Positions 7,869 to 22,466 of a DNA stretch of 64,000 nt are shown here, piece after piece. Location of the stretch: contig NZ_NFZQ01000001.1 in the NCBI RefSeq assembly GCF_002165135.1, positions 434,001-498,000 of the forward strand, read 5' to 3'. The number at the start of each line of letters is the position of its first letter. Position 1 is the first letter of the stretch. A model generated the notes under the pieces. It had not been told where the DNA came from, did not search any database, and worked only from the letters and a program-made list of their open reading frames with translations. The stretch is from Pseudomonas sp. SID14000 (GTDB lineage Bacteria > Pseudomonadota > Gammaproteobacteria > Pseudomonadales > Pseudomonadaceae). Position numbers and translations under genes: made by a program.

Positions 7869-9872
7869 TCAGCTATACACACGCCCCAGCAACTGGCGGT
7901 GGCTTTCGAACTGGTCCAGCACATCACGCACGATCTGCTCTGGCGCAAAGCCCATCAGGTCGTATTCCTGGCTGCCATCGTGCAGGTACACCTCGGCACG
8001 ATAGAAGCGCTGACGCACTTCCGGTTCGCCTTCCACCGGCGCTTCACTCGGCGCGGCCAGGTAACCATCCAGGCTCACTTCATAGACGAACGGGTTGCCC
8101 TCTTCCATCATCACCCGCAGGCCCATCATGTTGCGCGACTGGCCAACCCGGGTTTCCACCTCGAAGCCCAAGGTCTGCAGCTGCGCGGCGGCTTCTTTCA
8201 GCGCCGGGCTGACCTGCTTGTCCATGAAACGCTGGACCACGGCCTGGGTCGGCTGCAGTTCCAGCTGGGTCAGGCGCTCGGTGAAGCCACGACGGCCACG
8301 GGCGGCCAGCTCGGCGCGCTCCTGTTCGACCACCACGTCCTGCTTCATGGCCTTGTACAGGCCAAACATGAACAGTACCAGCACCACCGAGAACGGCAGG
8401 CCTGCCAGCACCACCATGGTCTGCATGGCCTCGAAATTACCCGCTAACAGCAGGCCGATGGTGACCAGGGTGATGACCACCGACCAGAACACCACCATCC
8501 AGTGCGGGGCGTCTTCGTCGACCTTGCCGCCTTTGCACGACAGGTTGGCCATCATCACCGCGCCAGAGTCGGCCGGGGTGAGGAACAGCACGAAGCCGAC
8601 GAACACCGCTACACCGATCACGATCTTGGCCGCCGGGAAATATTCCAGCAGCTGGTAGATCGACATCGACGGCTGCTCCAGGGCGGTCTTGCCCAGCTCC
8701 ACGGCGCCCCGGTTGATCACCAGGTCCAGCGCGGTGTTGCCGAAGATCGACAACCAGGCCAGGGTGAAGCCCAGCGGGATCAACAGTACGCCGCTGACCA
8801 GTTCGCGCACGGTGCGCCCCTTGGAGATGCGGGCAATGAACATACCGACGAACGGGCCCCAGGAGATCCACCACGCCCAGTAGAACACGGTCCACAGGCC
8901 CAGCCAGCGCTCGGACTTGCCGGCTTCGCCTTCATACACATAGAGGTCGAAGGTTTTCAGCACGATGCCGTTGAGGTAGTCACCGATGTTCTGCACGAAG
9001 CCGTTGAGCAGGTGCAGGGTTTCGCCGCCCAGCAGAACGAAGATCAACAGGCCGCTGAACAATACGATATTCAGGTTGGACAGGCGGCGAATGCCGTTTT
9101 CCACACCCGACACCGCCGCCACGGTGGCAACGCCGGCCATGACCAGGATCACCACCAGCAGGTTGGTCTTGCTGTGGTCCATGCCGAACAGGTATTCCAG
9201 GCCGGAGGCCACCTGCATCGAACCGATGCCCAGGTTGGTCACCAGGCCCAACAGGGTGACGAACATGCCGAAGATGTCCACGGCATTGCCGGCAGCGCCC
9301 TTGACCCAACGCTCACCGACCAGCGGGTACAGCGCCGAGCGCAGGGCCAGCGGCTGGTTGTGGCGGTAGGCGAAGTAACCCACGGCCAGGCCGACCAGGG
9401 CGTAGATCGCCCAGCCGTGCAGGCCCCAGTGCAGGAAGGTCAGTTGCAGGCCCTGGCGCGCGGCGTCGAGGCTGGCAGAGGTGCCTTCCGGTGGATTGAA
9501 GTAGTGGTCCAGGGGTTCGGAGGCGCCAAAGTACAGCAGCGAAATGCCGATACCGGAGGAGAACAGCATGCCGGCCCAGGCGCCGTAGCTGAAGTCGGGC
9601 TTGTCATCCTTGCCGCCAAGCTTGAGCTTGCCGTAGTCGGAGAAGGCCAGGTAGATGACGAACAGCAGGTAACCGCCGATCACCAGCATGTAATACCAGC
9701 CAAAGGTGCGCGTCAGCCATTTCTGGGCCACGCCCAGCACCTGGCCGGCGGTTTCGGGTACAGCGATAAGCAAGGCAGTCAGAACGAGGATCATCAGCGC
9801 GGAGGTGAAGAACACCACGCGGTTGACCCGTACCCTCTCGGCCGGAGGGTTGGTAAGTGAGGCAGAACTCAT
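7869..9872 (-). CDS. betT: High-affinity choline transporter BetT (BCCT family)
   Basis: 667 residues. Twelve membrane helices cover about residues 20-520 and carry the BCCT signature around WTVFYWAWWISWGPFVGMFIAR. A ~140-residue cytoplasmic C-terminal tail (EQERAELAARGRRGF... to ...RVYS) follows; in BetT-type carriers this tail tunes osmotic activation. It imports choline with sodium or protons for conversion to glycine betaine by BetA and BetB. It is divergent from betIBA across a 476-base gap that contains the BetI-type operator, so choline-dependent control of both arms is likely. Pseudomonas genomes often carry several BCCT carriers, so substrate choice among them is inferred from this context. 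Confidence 0.93.
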   Translation of the reverse strand: MSSASLTNPPAERVRVNRVVFFTSALMILVLTALLIAVPETAGQVLGVAQKWLTRTFGWYYMLVIGGYLLFVIYLAFSDYGKLKLGGKDDKPDFSYGAWAGMLFSSGIGISLLYFGASEPLDHYFNPPEGTSASLDAARQGLQLTFLHWGLHGWAIYALVGLAVGYFAYRHNQPLALRSALYPLVGERWVKGAAGNAVDIFGMFVTLLGLVTNLGIGSMQVASGLEYLFGMDHSKTNLLVVILVMAGVATVAAVSGVENGIRRLSNLNIVLFSGLLIFVLLGGETLHLLNGFVQNIGDYLNGIVLKTFDLYVYEGEAGKSERWLGLWTVFYWAWWISWGPFVGMFIARISKGRTVRELVSGVLLIPLGFTLAWLSIFGNTALDLVINRGAVELGKTALEQPSMSIYQLLEYFPAAKIVIGVAVFVGFVLFLTPADSGAVMMANLSCKGGKVDEDAPHWMVVFWSVVITLVTIGLLLAGNFEAMQTMVVLAGLPFSVVLVLFMFGLYKAMKQDVVVEQERAELAARGRRGFTERLTQLELQPTQAVVQRFMDKQVSPALKEAAAQLQTLGFEVETRVGQSRNMMGLRVMMEEGNPFVYEVSLDGYLAAPSEAPVEGEPEVRQRFYRAEVYLHDGSQEYDLMGFAPEQIVRDVLDQFESHRQLLGRVYS

Positions 9873-10348
9873 TGCACGAATGCTCCGGGCAGTGCGGCTG
9901 TGGAGGCTAATCAGTCTTTCCCGAGCAATTGGTGGAATATCCCCACTGCATCAGGTGTTATAAAAGCACCCTTGGAAACCGTGATCCCGAATCGATACGT
10001 TGCAAAAAAACAGACAGGTGGCCTGCTGCAAATGCCGCATCTCAGCCGAGGTGCGCGCATTCGTCACAGATCACCCCGCCCGCTCCAAGGGCCCGCCGCA
10101 GGGTCCATGACCGCACGGCAGAATCTGCATTTGCATCGCTCATGCCCGTCAACGCCTTGTATTCCGGGGGTTACGCGATTTCCTGGGGTGTCAATCCGTG
10201 CCTTCTCGACCGCCTGAAAGACTGTCAATGGCACAAATTGTCGCAGAGCTTATTCTTTATTGATTGAACGTTCAATCAAAACAAAATAGACTGGCCTTCG
10301 CCGAGTCAGCCGCCCGTCGTCTGCTCGCAGGCCTGAGGAGATAGCAAG
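9873..10348. other. betT-betI divergent regulatory region
   Basis: 476 bases without a convincing gene; the frames present lack ribosome sites and family features. A perfect 20-bp palindrome lies near the betI side. On the minus strand a TATAAC sequence (about 9958-9963) is a possible -10 for betT, but its -35 is poor. A moderately AT-rich part near 9940-10015 fits a promoter zone. Confidence 0.6.
10260..10279. promoter_or_regulatory. BetI-type operator palindrome
   Basis: Perfect 20-bp palindrome TTGATTGAACGTTCAATCAA, 69 bases before betI. TetR-family BetI represses its own operon, and choline relieves this. The core TTGAACGTTCAA-like symmetry matches the sort of site described for BetI. 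A -35-like TTGATT lies within it, so a bound repressor would cover the betIBA promoter. Confidence 0.8.
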
Positions 10349-11005
10349 ATGCCCAAGGTCGGTATGCAACCCATCCGCCGCCAGCAGTTGATCGAAGCCA
10401 CGTTGCAGGCGGTCGATCAGGTCGGACTGGGTGACGCCAGCATTGCGCTGATTGCCCGTTTGGCCGGTGTGTCGAACGGCATCATCAGTCACTACTTTCG
10501 GGACAAGAACGGCCTGATCGCAGCGACGATGGGTTACATCATGAACATGCTCAACGAAGGCGTTAGAGCACGTCGCCAGGCCCTGACGGACGACAGCCCG
10601 CGCGCCCACCTGAAAGTGATCATCGAGGGCAACTTCGATGCCAGCCAGGTGAACGGCCCGGCAATGAAAACCTGGTTGGCCTTCTGGGCTTCCAGCATGC
10701 ACCAGCCCGATTTGCACAGGTTGCAGCGGATCAACGACCACCGCTTGTATTCCAACCTGTGCTGCCAGTTCCGCCGCGCCCTGCCGCTCTACCATGCGCG
10801 CAAGGCAGCCCGCGGCCTGGCTGCCTTGATCGATGGCTTGTGGCTGCGTGGTGCCCTGTCGGGTGATGAATTCGACACCGACCAGGCGATACGGATTGCT
10901 TACGAATACATGGATCTACAACTGGCTAAACAGCACACCCTGAGTACAAACGACCAGGCAGCTGAACAACCGCGCACGGCCCTTGCCAACCCGGCTGGAG
11001 CGTGA
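10349..11005 (+). CDS. betI: Choline-responsive transcriptional repressor BetI
   Basis: 218 residues. The TetR-family helix-turn-helix is at about 10-58 ([19 protein letters not shown]...[17 protein letters not shown]). The ligand/dimer domain carries the BetI-specific segment [37 protein letters not shown]. Most Pseudomonas BetI proteins I recall are about 195-197 residues; this one continues about 20 residues past QLAKQ with a low-complexity tail ending in LANPAGA, which may be a small stop shift. It is first in betI-betB-betA and represses the glycine betaine pathway until choline is present. Confidence 0.95.
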   Translation: MPKVGMQPIRRQQLIEATLQAVDQVGLGDASIALIARLAGVSNGIISHYFRDKNGLIAATMGYIMNMLNEGVRARRQALTDDSPRAHLKVIIEGNFDASQVNGPAMKTWLAFWASSMHQPDLHRLQRINDHRLYSNLCCQFRRALPLYHARKAARGLAALIDGLWLRGALSGDEFDTDQAIRIAYEYMDLQLAKQHTLSTNDQAAEQPRTALANPAGA

Positions 11006-11044
11006 CGCGCAAGCCAAACCACACACTGCACTTGCGAGGACACT

Positions 11045-12517
11045 ATGGCCCGTTTCGGAACGCAAAAACTCTACATTGATGGCGCTTACGTCGACGCTGG
11101 CAGCGATGCCACTTTCGAAGCCATCAACCCGGCCACCGGCGAAGTCCTCGCCCACGTGCAACGTGCCACCGAGGCTGACGTCGAGAAGGCCGTCGAAAGC
11201 GCCGAGCGTGGCCAGAAAGTCTGGGCCGCCATGACCGCCATGCAGCGTTCGCGCATCCTGCGCCGCGCCGTCGAGATCCTGCGCGAGCGCAACGACGAAC
11301 TGGCCATGCTGGAAACCCTGGACACCGGCAAGTCGTACTCGGAAACCCGCTACGTCGACATCGTCACCGGCGCCGACGTGCTGGAGTACTACGCTGGCCT
11401 GGTTCCGGCCATCGAAGGCGAGCAGATCCCGCTGCGCGAATCGTCCTTCGTCTACACCCGCCGCGAGCCGCTGGGCGTGACCGCCGGTATCGGCGCCTGG
11501 AACTACCCGATCCAGATCGCCCTGTGGAAATCCGCCCCGGCCCTGGCCGCCGGCAACGCGATGATCTTCAAACCGTCGGAAGTCACCTCGCTGACCACCC
11601 TGAAACTGGCCGAGATCTACACCGAAGCCGGCCTGCCGAACGGCGTGTTCAACGTCCTGACCGGCAGCGGCCGCGAAGTCGGCACCTGGCTGACCGAGCA
11701 CCCGCGCATCGAAAAAGTCTCCTTCACCGGCGGCACCACCACCGGCAAGAAGGTCATGGCCAGTGCCTCGAGCTCGTCGCTCAAGGAAGTCACCATGGAA
11801 CTGGGCGGCAAGTCGCCTCTGATCATCTGCGCCGACGCCGACCTGGACAAGGCCGCCGACATCGCGATGATGGCCAACTTCTACAGCTCGGGCCAGGTGT
11901 GCACCAACGGCACCCGCGTGTTCATCCCGGCTGAAATGAAGGCTGCCTTCGAAGCCAAGATCGTCGAACGCGTTGCCCGCATCCGCGCTGGCAACCCGGA
12001 AGACGAAAACACCAACTTCGGCCCGCTGGTCAGCTTCCAGCACATGGAAAGCGTGCTCGGCTACATCGCCAAGGGCAAAGAAGAAGGTGCCCGCGTGCTT
12101 TGCGGTGGCGAGCGCCTGACCGCCGGTGATTTCGCCAAGGGCGCCTTCGTGGCCCCGACCGTGTTCACCGATTGCACCGACGACATGACCATCGTCAAGG
12201 AAGAGATCTTCGGCCCGGTGATGAGCATCCTCACCTACGAAACCGAAGAAGAAGTCATCCGTCGCGCCAACGACACCGAATACGGCCTGGCCGCCGGTGT
12301 CTGCACCAACGACATCGCCCGCGCCCACCGCATCATCCACAAGCTGGAAGCCGGTATCTGCTGGATCAACGCCTGGGGTGAATCGCCGGCCGAAATGCCG
12401 GTCGGTGGCTACAAGCAGTCGGGCGTCGGCCGTGAGAACGGCGTCAGCTCGCTGGCTCAATACACTCGCATCAAGTCGGTCCAGGTCGAGCTGGGCGGCT
12501 ACAACTCGGTTTTCTAA
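11045..12517 (+). CDS. betB: Betaine aldehyde dehydrogenase
   Basis: 490 residues, the family length. It oxidises betaine aldehyde to glycine betaine with NAD(P)+, the second step of osmoprotectant synthesis. The aldehyde dehydrogenase fold shows the general base Glu252 in MELGGKSPL, the nucleophile Cys286 in GQVCTNGTR, the oxyanion asparagine in AWNYPIQI, and [13 protein letters not shown] of the cofactor site. It sits 39 bases after betI and 78 before betA with a clear GAGGACACT ribosome site. A highly biased, GC-rich codon use suggests strong expression. Confidence 0.97.
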   Translation: MARFGTQKLYIDGAYVDAGSDATFEAINPATGEVLAHVQRATEADVEKAVESAERGQKVWAAMTAMQRSRILRRAVEILRERNDELAMLETLDTGKSYSETRYVDIVTGADVLEYYAGLVPAIEGEQIPLRESSFVYTRREPLGVTAGIGAWNYPIQIALWKSAPALAAGNAMIFKPSEVTSLTTLKLAEIYTEAGLPNGVFNVLTGSGREVGTWLTEHPRIEKVSFTGGTTTGKKVMASASSSSLKEVTMELGGKSPLIICADADLDKAADIAMMANFYSSGQVCTNGTRVFIPAEMKAAFEAKIVERVARIRAGNPEDENTNFGPLVSFQHMESVLGYIAKGKEEGARVLCGGERLTAGDFAKGAFVAPTVFTDCTDDMTIVKEEIFGPVMSILTYETEEEVIRRANDTEYGLAAGVCTNDIARAHRIIHKLEAGICWINAWGESPAEMPVGGYKQSGVGRENGVSSLAQYTRIKSVQVELGGYNSVF

Positions 12518-12595
12518 ACCCTGTATAAGCCCCGCCCGTGCCGCTGTGCACGGGCGTTCCCGCTCCCTGATCACCGCCAACACGAGGGTACTTCC

Positions 12596-14293
12596 ATGTC
12601 CCAAGAATTCGATTACATCATCGTCGGCGCCGGTTCGGCCGGTAACACCCTGGCTACCCGCCTGACCGAAGACGCCGGCGTCACCGTACTGCTCCTGGAA
12701 GCCGGTGGCCCGGACTACCGCTTCGACTTCCGCACCCAGATGCCGGCCGCCCTGGCCTTCCCGCTGCAGGGCCGCCGCTACAACTGGGCCTACGAGACCG
12801 ACCCGGAGCCGCACATGGACGGCCGCCGCATGGAATGTGGCCGCGGCAAGGGCCTGGGCGGTTCGTCGCTGATCAACGGCATGTGCTACATCCGCGGTAA
12901 CGCCATGGACTTCGACGGCTGGGCAGAACTGCCAGGCCTGGAAGACTGGACCTACCTCGATTGCCTGCCGTACTTCCGTAAAGCCGAAACCCGCGACATC
13001 GGCCCGAACGACTACCACGGCGGCGAAGGCCCGGTCAGCGTGACCACGCCAAAAGCGGGCAACAACCCGCTGTTCCACGCCATGGTCGAAGCCGGCGTGC
13101 AGGCCGGTTACCCGCGCACCGAAGACCTCAACGGCTACCAGCAGGAAGGCTTCGGTCCGATGGACCGTACCGTGACCAAGAACGGTCGCCGCTCCAGCAC
13201 CGCCCGCGGCTACCTGGACCAGGCCAAGAAGCGCCCGAACCTGACCATCGTCACCCACGCCCTGACTGACCGCGTGCTGTTCGACGGCAAGCGCGCCATC
13301 GGCGTGACCTACCTGGTCGGCGACAGCGAAGAGCGCGTCGAAGCCCGCGCCCGCAAGGAAGTGATCGTCAGCTCCGGCGCCATCGCTTCGCCGCAACTGC
13401 TGCAGCGTTCCGGCGTTGGCCCGCGCGCCCTGCTGGAAAGCCTCGACATCCCGGTGGTGCACGACCTGCCGGGCGTTGGCGAAAACCTGCAGGACCACCT
13501 GGAACTCTACCTGCAGTACGCGTGCACCCAACCAGTGTCGCTGTACCCGTCGCTGCTGTGGTGGAACCAGCCGGCCATCGGTGCCGAGTGGATGTTCAAC
13601 GGCACCGGCATCGGCGCCAGCAACCAGTTCGAGGCCGGTGGTTTCATCCGTACCCGCCCTGAATTCAAGTGGCCGAACATCCAGTATCACTTCCTGCCGG
13701 TCGCCATCAACTACAACGGCTCCAACGGCGTGAAGGAACACGGCTTCCAGGCACACATGGGTTCGATGCGCTCGCCAAGCCGCGGCCGTATCAAGCTCAA
13801 GTCCAAGGACCCGCGCCAGCACCCGAGCATCCTGTTCAACTACATGGCCACCGAGCAGGACTGGCAGGAGTTCCGTGACGGCATCCGACTGACCCGCGAA
13901 ATCATGGCCCAGCCGGCGCTGGACCCGTACCGTGGCCGCGAGATCAGCCCGGGCGCGCACGTGCAGACCGACGAAGAACTGGACAAGTTCATCCGCGAGC
14001 ACGCCGAAACCGCCTTCCACCCATCCTGCTCGTGCAAGATGGGCACCGACGACATGGCGGTGGTCGATGGCGAAGGCCGAGTGCACGGCATGCAAGGCCT
14101 GCGTGTGGTCGATGCGTCGATCATGCCGATCATCATCACCGGCAACCTCAACGCCACCACGATCATGATCGCCGAGAAAATCTCGGACAAGATTCGTGGC
14201 CGCAAGCCGCTGCCGCGCAGCACCGCCAAGTACTACGTGGCCAACGGTGCACCGGTGAAGGGCAAGCCGATGCGTGAAGTGAAGCAGGCGTAA
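12596..14293 (+). CDS. betA: Choline dehydrogenase (GMC oxidoreductase)
   Basis: 565 residues. It is a membrane-associated FAD enzyme that oxidises choline to betaine aldehyde and on to betaine. The GMC family marks are the dinucleotide site [11 protein letters not shown] at 6-16, the first signature [20 protein letters not shown] near 82-101, the second signature [17 protein letters not shown] near 258-274, and the C-terminal active-site block HPSCSCKMG with [12 protein letters not shown]. It is the last gene of betIBA and is followed by a REP pair and a terminator. Confidence 0.97.
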   Translation: MSQEFDYIIVGAGSAGNTLATRLTEDAGVTVLLLEAGGPDYRFDFRTQMPAALAFPLQGRRYNWAYETDPEPHMDGRRMECGRGKGLGGSSLINGMCYIRGNAMDFDGWAELPGLEDWTYLDCLPYFRKAETRDIGPNDYHGGEGPVSVTTPKAGNNPLFHAMVEAGVQAGYPRTEDLNGYQQEGFGPMDRTVTKNGRRSSTARGYLDQAKKRPNLTIVTHALTDRVLFDGKRAIGVTYLVGDSEERVEARARKEVIVSSGAIASPQLLQRSGVGPRALLESLDIPVVHDLPGVGENLQDHLELYLQYACTQPVSLYPSLLWWNQPAIGAEWMFNGTGIGASNQFEAGGFIRTRPEFKWPNIQYHFLPVAINYNGSNGVKEHGFQAHMGSMRSPSRGRIKLKSKDPRQHPSILFNYMATEQDWQEFRDGIRLTREIMAQPALDPYRGREISPGAHVQTDEELDKFIREHAETAFHPSCSCKMGTDDMAVVDGEGRVHGMQGLRVVDASIMPIIITGNLNATTIMIAEKISDKIRGRKPLPRSTAKYYVANGAPVKGKPMREVKQA

Positions 14294-14300
14294 TCCTGCA

Positions 14301-14399
14301 CCGGCCTCTTCGCGGCTAAAGCCGTTCCCACAGGGCTCACACAGGTTTTGAAAACTGTGCAGTACCTGTGGGAGCGGGTTCACCCGCGAAAGGGCCCGC
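14301..14399. repeat. REP pair after betA
   Basis: Inverted arms CCGGCCTCTTCGCGGCTAAA... and ...TTCACCCGCGAAAGGGCC, with CCGTTCCCACAG facing CTGTGGGAGCGG. The two copies are not identical (ggctaaagcc against gggttcaccc), so the pair mixes two REP variants. Confidence 0.85.
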
Positions 14400-14413
14400 C
14401 CAGGCAACCCCAG

Positions 14414-14439
14414 AAAAGGCACCCACCGCGGTGCCTTTT
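14414..14439 (+). terminator. Terminator of betIBA
   Basis: AAAAGGCACC/GGTGCCTTTT stem around CACCGC with a following TTTTC. It is symmetrical, so it may work in both directions. Confidence 0.8.
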
Positions 14440-14560
14440 CTTCATCTGCAGAAACGCTTTACAGCCTGCCAATTCATCAGGTTAGAATCATTTGGCACGC
14501 GACCTGCTAGCGACATGCTATCAAGTCCTCTCCCCCCGCTGTCCCCCGGAGTACCTGCCT

Positions 14561-16303
14561 TTGGATGCAAGCACCATCAACAGCCTGTTCCTGATCGGCG
14601 CATTGCTGGTGGGCGCAAGTATCCTGGTCAGTTCGCTGTCGTCGCGCCTGGGCATCCCTATCCTGGTCATCATCCTCGCCGTCGGCATGGTCGCCGGGGT
14701 CGATGGTGGCGGCATCATCTTCAACAACTACCCGACCGCCTACCTGGTGGGCAACCTGGCTCTGGCCGTGATCCTGCTCGACGGCGGCCTGCGCACACGG
14801 GTGGCAAGCTTCCGCGTGGCGCTGTGGCCGGCGCTGTCACTGGCCACCATCGGCGTGATGATCACCACCGCCCTCACCGGCGTGGCCGCCGCCTGGCTGT
14901 TCAACCTGAGTCTGATCCAGGGCCTGCTGATCGGCGCCATCGTCGGCTCCACAGACGCTGCTGCAGTATTCTCGCTGCTAGGTGGCAAAGGCCTGAATGA
15001 ACGGGTCAGTGCCACTCTGGAAATCGAATCGGGCAGCAACGACCCAATGGCGGTGTTCCTCACCGTCACGCTGATCGATATGATCGCCAGTGGCCAGACA
15101 GGCCTGCACTGGAGCCTGCTAGGGCACGTGCTACGCGAGTTCGGTATCGGCGGGCTGGTGGGCCTGGGCGGCGGCTGGCTGATGTTGCAACTGGTCAACC
15201 GCATCAAGCTGGCTGGCGGCCTGTACCCCATTCTGGTGATAGCCGGCGGCCTGGTGGTGTTCTCGCTGACCAACGCCTTGCACGGCAGCGGCTTCCTTGC
15301 CGTGTACCTGTGCGGCCTGGTGCTCGGCAACAAGCCGATCCGCAGCCGCCACGGCATCCTGCACATGCTCGACGGCATGGCCTGGCTGGCGCAGATTGGC
15401 ATGTTCCTGGTATTGGGGTTGCTGGTCACGCCACACGATCTGCTGCCCATCGCCCTGCCGGCGCTGGGCTTGGCGCTATGGATGATCCTGGTGGCGCGCC
15501 CGCTGTCGGTGGTCGCCGCCCTGCTGCCGTTCAAAGCCTTCCACGGCCGTGAGAAAGGCTTCATTTCCTGGGTCGGCCTGCGCGGTGCGGTGCCGATCAT
15601 CCTCGCGGTGTTCCCACTGATGGCCGGCCTGCCGGGCGCCCAGTTGTTCTTCAACCTGGCCTTCTTCATCGTGCTGGTGTCGCTGCTGGTGCAAGGCACC
15701 AGCCTGCCGTGGGTGGCCAAGTTGCTGAAAGTGACGGTACCGCCAGACCCGGCGCCAATCTCCCGCTCCGCCCTGGAAGTGCACATCACCAGCGAGTGGG
15801 AAATGTTCGTCTACCGCCTGGGCGCCGAAAAGTGGTGCATCGGCGCCGCCCTGCGCGAGCTGAAAATGCCCGAAGGCACGCGGATTGCCGCACTGTTCCG
15901 CGGCGAAAAGCTGCTGCACCCCTCAGGCAGCACCGTGCTGGAAGTCGGTGACATGCTCTGCGTGATCGGCCACGAGCACAACCTCCCGGCCTTGGGCAAA
16001 CTGTTCAGCCAGGCACCACAACGTGGCCTTGACCTGCGTTTCTTTGGCGACTTCGTGCTCGAAGGCGATGCCGAACTGGGTGCGGTGGCAGCGCTTTACG
16101 GCCTGAAACTCGACGGCCTGGACGCGAAAATGCCGCTGGCCCAGTTCATCCGACAGAAGGTCGGAGGCGCTCCAGTAGTAGGTGACCAGGTCGAATGGCA
16201 TGGCACGATCTGGACCGTGGCCACCATGGACGGGAACAAGATCCAGAAAGTAGGCGTCAGATTCCCCGAAGGAACGCGACCCGGACCTGGATTGTTCCTC
16301 TAA
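14561..16303 (+). CDS. nhaP2: K+/H+ antiporter NhaP2 (CvrA)
   Basis: 580 residues from a TTG start at 14561, which has GGAG 9 bases upstream and gives the family's [16 protein letters not shown] start. The frame stays open further upstream, but that part shows no coding character. Twelve or more membrane helices cover residues 1-385 in the CPA1 antiporter fold, with [14 protein letters not shown] and the [13 protein letters not shown] motif. A cytoplasmic TrkA-C domain (about 400-480) and a C-terminal CorC/HlyC-type domain follow. It expels K+ in exchange for protons and keeps cell volume in check, fitting its place between the betaine genes and a mechanosensitive channel. Confidence 0.92.
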   Translation: MDASTINSLFLIGALLVGASILVSSLSSRLGIPILVIILAVGMVAGVDGGGIIFNNYPTAYLVGNLALAVILLDGGLRTRVASFRVALWPALSLATIGVMITTALTGVAAAWLFNLSLIQGLLIGAIVGSTDAAAVFSLLGGKGLNERVSATLEIESGSNDPMAVFLTVTLIDMIASGQTGLHWSLLGHVLREFGIGGLVGLGGGWLMLQLVNRIKLAGGLYPILVIAGGLVVFSLTNALHGSGFLAVYLCGLVLGNKPIRSRHGILHMLDGMAWLAQIGMFLVLGLLVTPHDLLPIALPALGLALWMILVARPLSVVAALLPFKAFHGREKGFISWVGLRGAVPIILAVFPLMAGLPGAQLFFNLAFFIVLVSLLVQGTSLPWVAKLLKVTVPPDPAPISRSALEVHITSEWEMFVYRLGAEKWCIGAALRELKMPEGTRIAALFRGEKLLHPSGSTVLEVGDMLCVIGHEHNLPALGKLFSQAPQRGLDLRFFGDFVLEGDAELGAVAALYGLKLDGLDAKMPLAQFIRQKVGGAPVVGDQVEWHGTIWTVATMDGNKIQKVGVRFPEGTRPGPGLFL

Positions 16304-16338
16304 ACTTCGTTTCTGCCGGATCCACAAGTAGTCTGCCT

Positions 16339-19647
<3,309 letters not shown>

Positions 19648-19684
19648 GAGGGCTCTAATACTTTATTCTGTGCAGAATCCCTGC

Positions 19685-21226
<1,542 letters not shown>

Positions 21227-21237
21227 TTGACGCCGAA

Positions 21238-21284
21238 CCCTGTGGGAGCGGCCTTGTGTCGCGATGGGCTGCAAAGCAGCCCCA
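21238..21284. repeat. Single REP, gcggccttgtgtcgcg type
   Basis: One copy of CCCTGTGGGAGCGGCCTTGT followed by the stem GGGGCTGC/GCAAAGCAGCCCC-like segment. It lies between selO and trxC, 18 bases before the trxC start. Confidence 0.75.
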
Positions 21285-21302
21285 AAATCTCAAGGAAACA
21301 AC

Positions 21303-21737
21303 ATGTCCGAACCACTGGTAATTCCCTGCCCTCACTGCAACGGCCTCAACCGCCTGCCCGCCGAGCGCCTGGGCGACGCGCCGAAATGCGGCCGCTGCAA
21401 ACAGGACGTGCTGCTCAGCACCCCCTTCGAACTCACCGAAGCCAGTTACGCCAGCCAGATCAAAGGCGACCTGCCACTGCTGGTCGACATCTGGGCCGAC
21501 TGGTGCGGCCCGTGCAAGTCCTTCGCCCCCACCTTCGAACAGGCCGCCCGCCAGCTGGCCGGTCGCTGCCGCCTGGCCAAGCTCGACAGCGAAGCCAACC
21601 GCAACCTGGCCGGGCAACTGGGCATCCGCTCGATTCCCAGTCTGCTGCTGTTCAAGAACGGCCGTGAAGTCAGCCGTCAGGCTGGGGCGTTTCCACTCCA
21701 GTCGTTGCTGGAGTGGTTGCGTAGCCAGGGGGTTTAG
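21303..21737 (+). CDS. trxC: Thioredoxin 2
   Basis: 144 residues. The N-terminal zinc ribbon, with Cys9, Cys12, Cys29 and Cys32 (CPHC...CGRC), separates it from thioredoxin 1. The thioredoxin fold follows, with active site WCGPC at 67-71 and cis-proline segment RSIPSLLLF. It reduces protein disulfides under oxidative stress. It ends 3 bases before the convergent higA stop, with no terminator between them, so the higBA and trxC transcripts may overlap at their 3' ends. Confidence 0.96.
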   Translation: MSEPLVIPCPHCNGLNRLPAERLGDAPKCGRCKQDVLLSTPFELTEASYASQIKGDLPLLVDIWADWCGPCKSFAPTFEQAARQLAGRCRLAKLDSEANRNLAGQLGIRSIPSLLLFKNGREVSRQAGAFPLQSLLEWLRSQGV

Positions 21738-21740
21738 TTC

Positions 21741-22097
21741 TCAAGCACTCGCCAGCAGCGACTCATAGGGGATGCGAAGGCCATCATGCAGGCGCTTGAT
21801 CATGGAAAGGCTCAATCCACGCTTTCCATTCAAGACTTCCGAGACTCTCCCGCTTGGACCAATGAAGGGTTCTAGATCACGCGGTGTGAGCCCCTGCTGA
21901 TCCATGCAGAACTTGATGGCCTCGATGGGGTTAGCCGGGTGGATGGGGTAGTGCTTGTTCTCGTACACCTCGATCAGTGTCACAAGCACTTCCATTTCAT
22001 CGGCTTCTGGCGTTCCCGCTTCAGCCTGAAAAATGCTTTCAAGCCGCTGGAATGCTGCTCGCAAATCATCATCGTTGCGGATTGGCTTAATATTCAC
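21741..22097 (-). CDS. higA: HigA-type antitoxin (XRE helix-turn-helix)
   Basis: 118 residues from the GTG at 22097, which has GGAG 9 bases upstream inside the toxin gene; a longer frame starts further up without a site. The N-terminal half (NIKPIRNDDDLRAAFQRLESIFQ...) is helical and acidic and would wrap the toxin. The C-terminal half is an XRE-type DNA-binding domain (EAIKFCMDQQGLTPRDLEPFIGPSGRVSEVLNGKRGLSLSMIKRL), which resembles E. coli HigA. It overlaps the toxin gene by 11 bases and is encoded second, the HigBA order. Base composition is more AT-rich than the flanking genes, a sign of acquisition. Confidence 0.9.
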   Translation of the reverse strand: MNIKPIRNDDDLRAAFQRLESIFQAEAGTPEADEMEVLVTLIEVYENKHYPIHPANPIEAIKFCMDQQGLTPRDLEPFIGPSGRVSEVLNGKRGLSLSMIKRLHDGLRIPYESLLASA

Positions 22098-22395
22098 AGA
22101 TTGTCTCCACGTCAATCTCGTCATATCGCTTATGCGTACCGACGAACTTCACCCAGGCAATACCGGCTCGATACTGCATCTCGACTACAAGCCGGTACTT
22201 GTTACCCCCGATGTTGAAGACCACGCGGTTGTTGCCACATATGCTGGCGCTGCCAATCTGATCCTTTACATCCTGCGGCGTTCGCCAGATGGCTTTGATG
22301 GCCATGTCGTGCCAGCTTTCCAAGGGGGCTTTGGCATCCTCATGTCCGGGCAAACCCCAGAACTTCACCAAGGTGCTTTTGGCAATGACGCGCAT
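22087..22395 (-). CDS. higB: HigB-type mRNA interferase toxin
   Basis: 102 residues. It matches the HigB toxin family: an N-terminal MRVIAKSTLVKFW helix, a central basic part (HDMAIKAIWRTPQDVKDQIG) and the hallmark strand block NRVVFNIGGNKYRLVVEMQY followed by KFVGTHKRYDEID. HigB enzymes cleave mRNA on translating ribosomes and are RelE-fold. It is first in the operon, before its antitoxin. The promoter and a probable HigA operator lie just upstream, and the right operator arm (GGGAG) also lies where a ribosome site is expected. Confidence 0.9.
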   Translation of the reverse strand: MRVIAKSTLVKFWGLPGHEDAKAPLESWHDMAIKAIWRTPQDVKDQIGSASICGNNRVVFNIGGNKYRLVVEMQYRAGIAWVKFVGTHKRYDEIDVETICEY

Positions 22396-22403
22396 CCAAG
22401 CAT

Positions 22404-22449
22404 ATCTCCCGTTTTGGGAGATTATGAGCGGTAGTCACCCTTCCTGCAA
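22404..22449 (-). promoter_or_regulatory. higBA promoter with autoregulatory operator
   Basis: On the minus strand a -35 TTGCAG (22444-22449) and a -10 CATAAT (22421-22426) are separated by 17 bases. Overlapping the -10 and the start region is an inverted repeat with 7-base arms, ATCTCCC and GGGAGAT, around GTTTT (22404-22422). Bound HigA or HigBA would block RNA polymerase, the standard autoregulation of such pairs. Confidence 0.65.
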
Positions 22450-22466
22450 GCGACAAGAAATAACGC

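Noticed and set aside
9900..10267. Small frames in the betT-betI gap as a possible gene
   Set aside because: No ribosome sites, run across the operator, and overlap in two frames with no recognisable sequence.
10916..14422. A 1168-residue open frame on the minus strand opposite betB and betA
   Set aside because: Antisense shadow of two well-recognised, highly biased genes; no ribosome site or recognisable domain.
16195..16338. A longer N-terminus for MscK starting inside nhaP2
   Set aside because: The ATG at 16339 starts a clear signal peptide; the earlier start would place it internally and overlap nhaP2 by over 100 bases.
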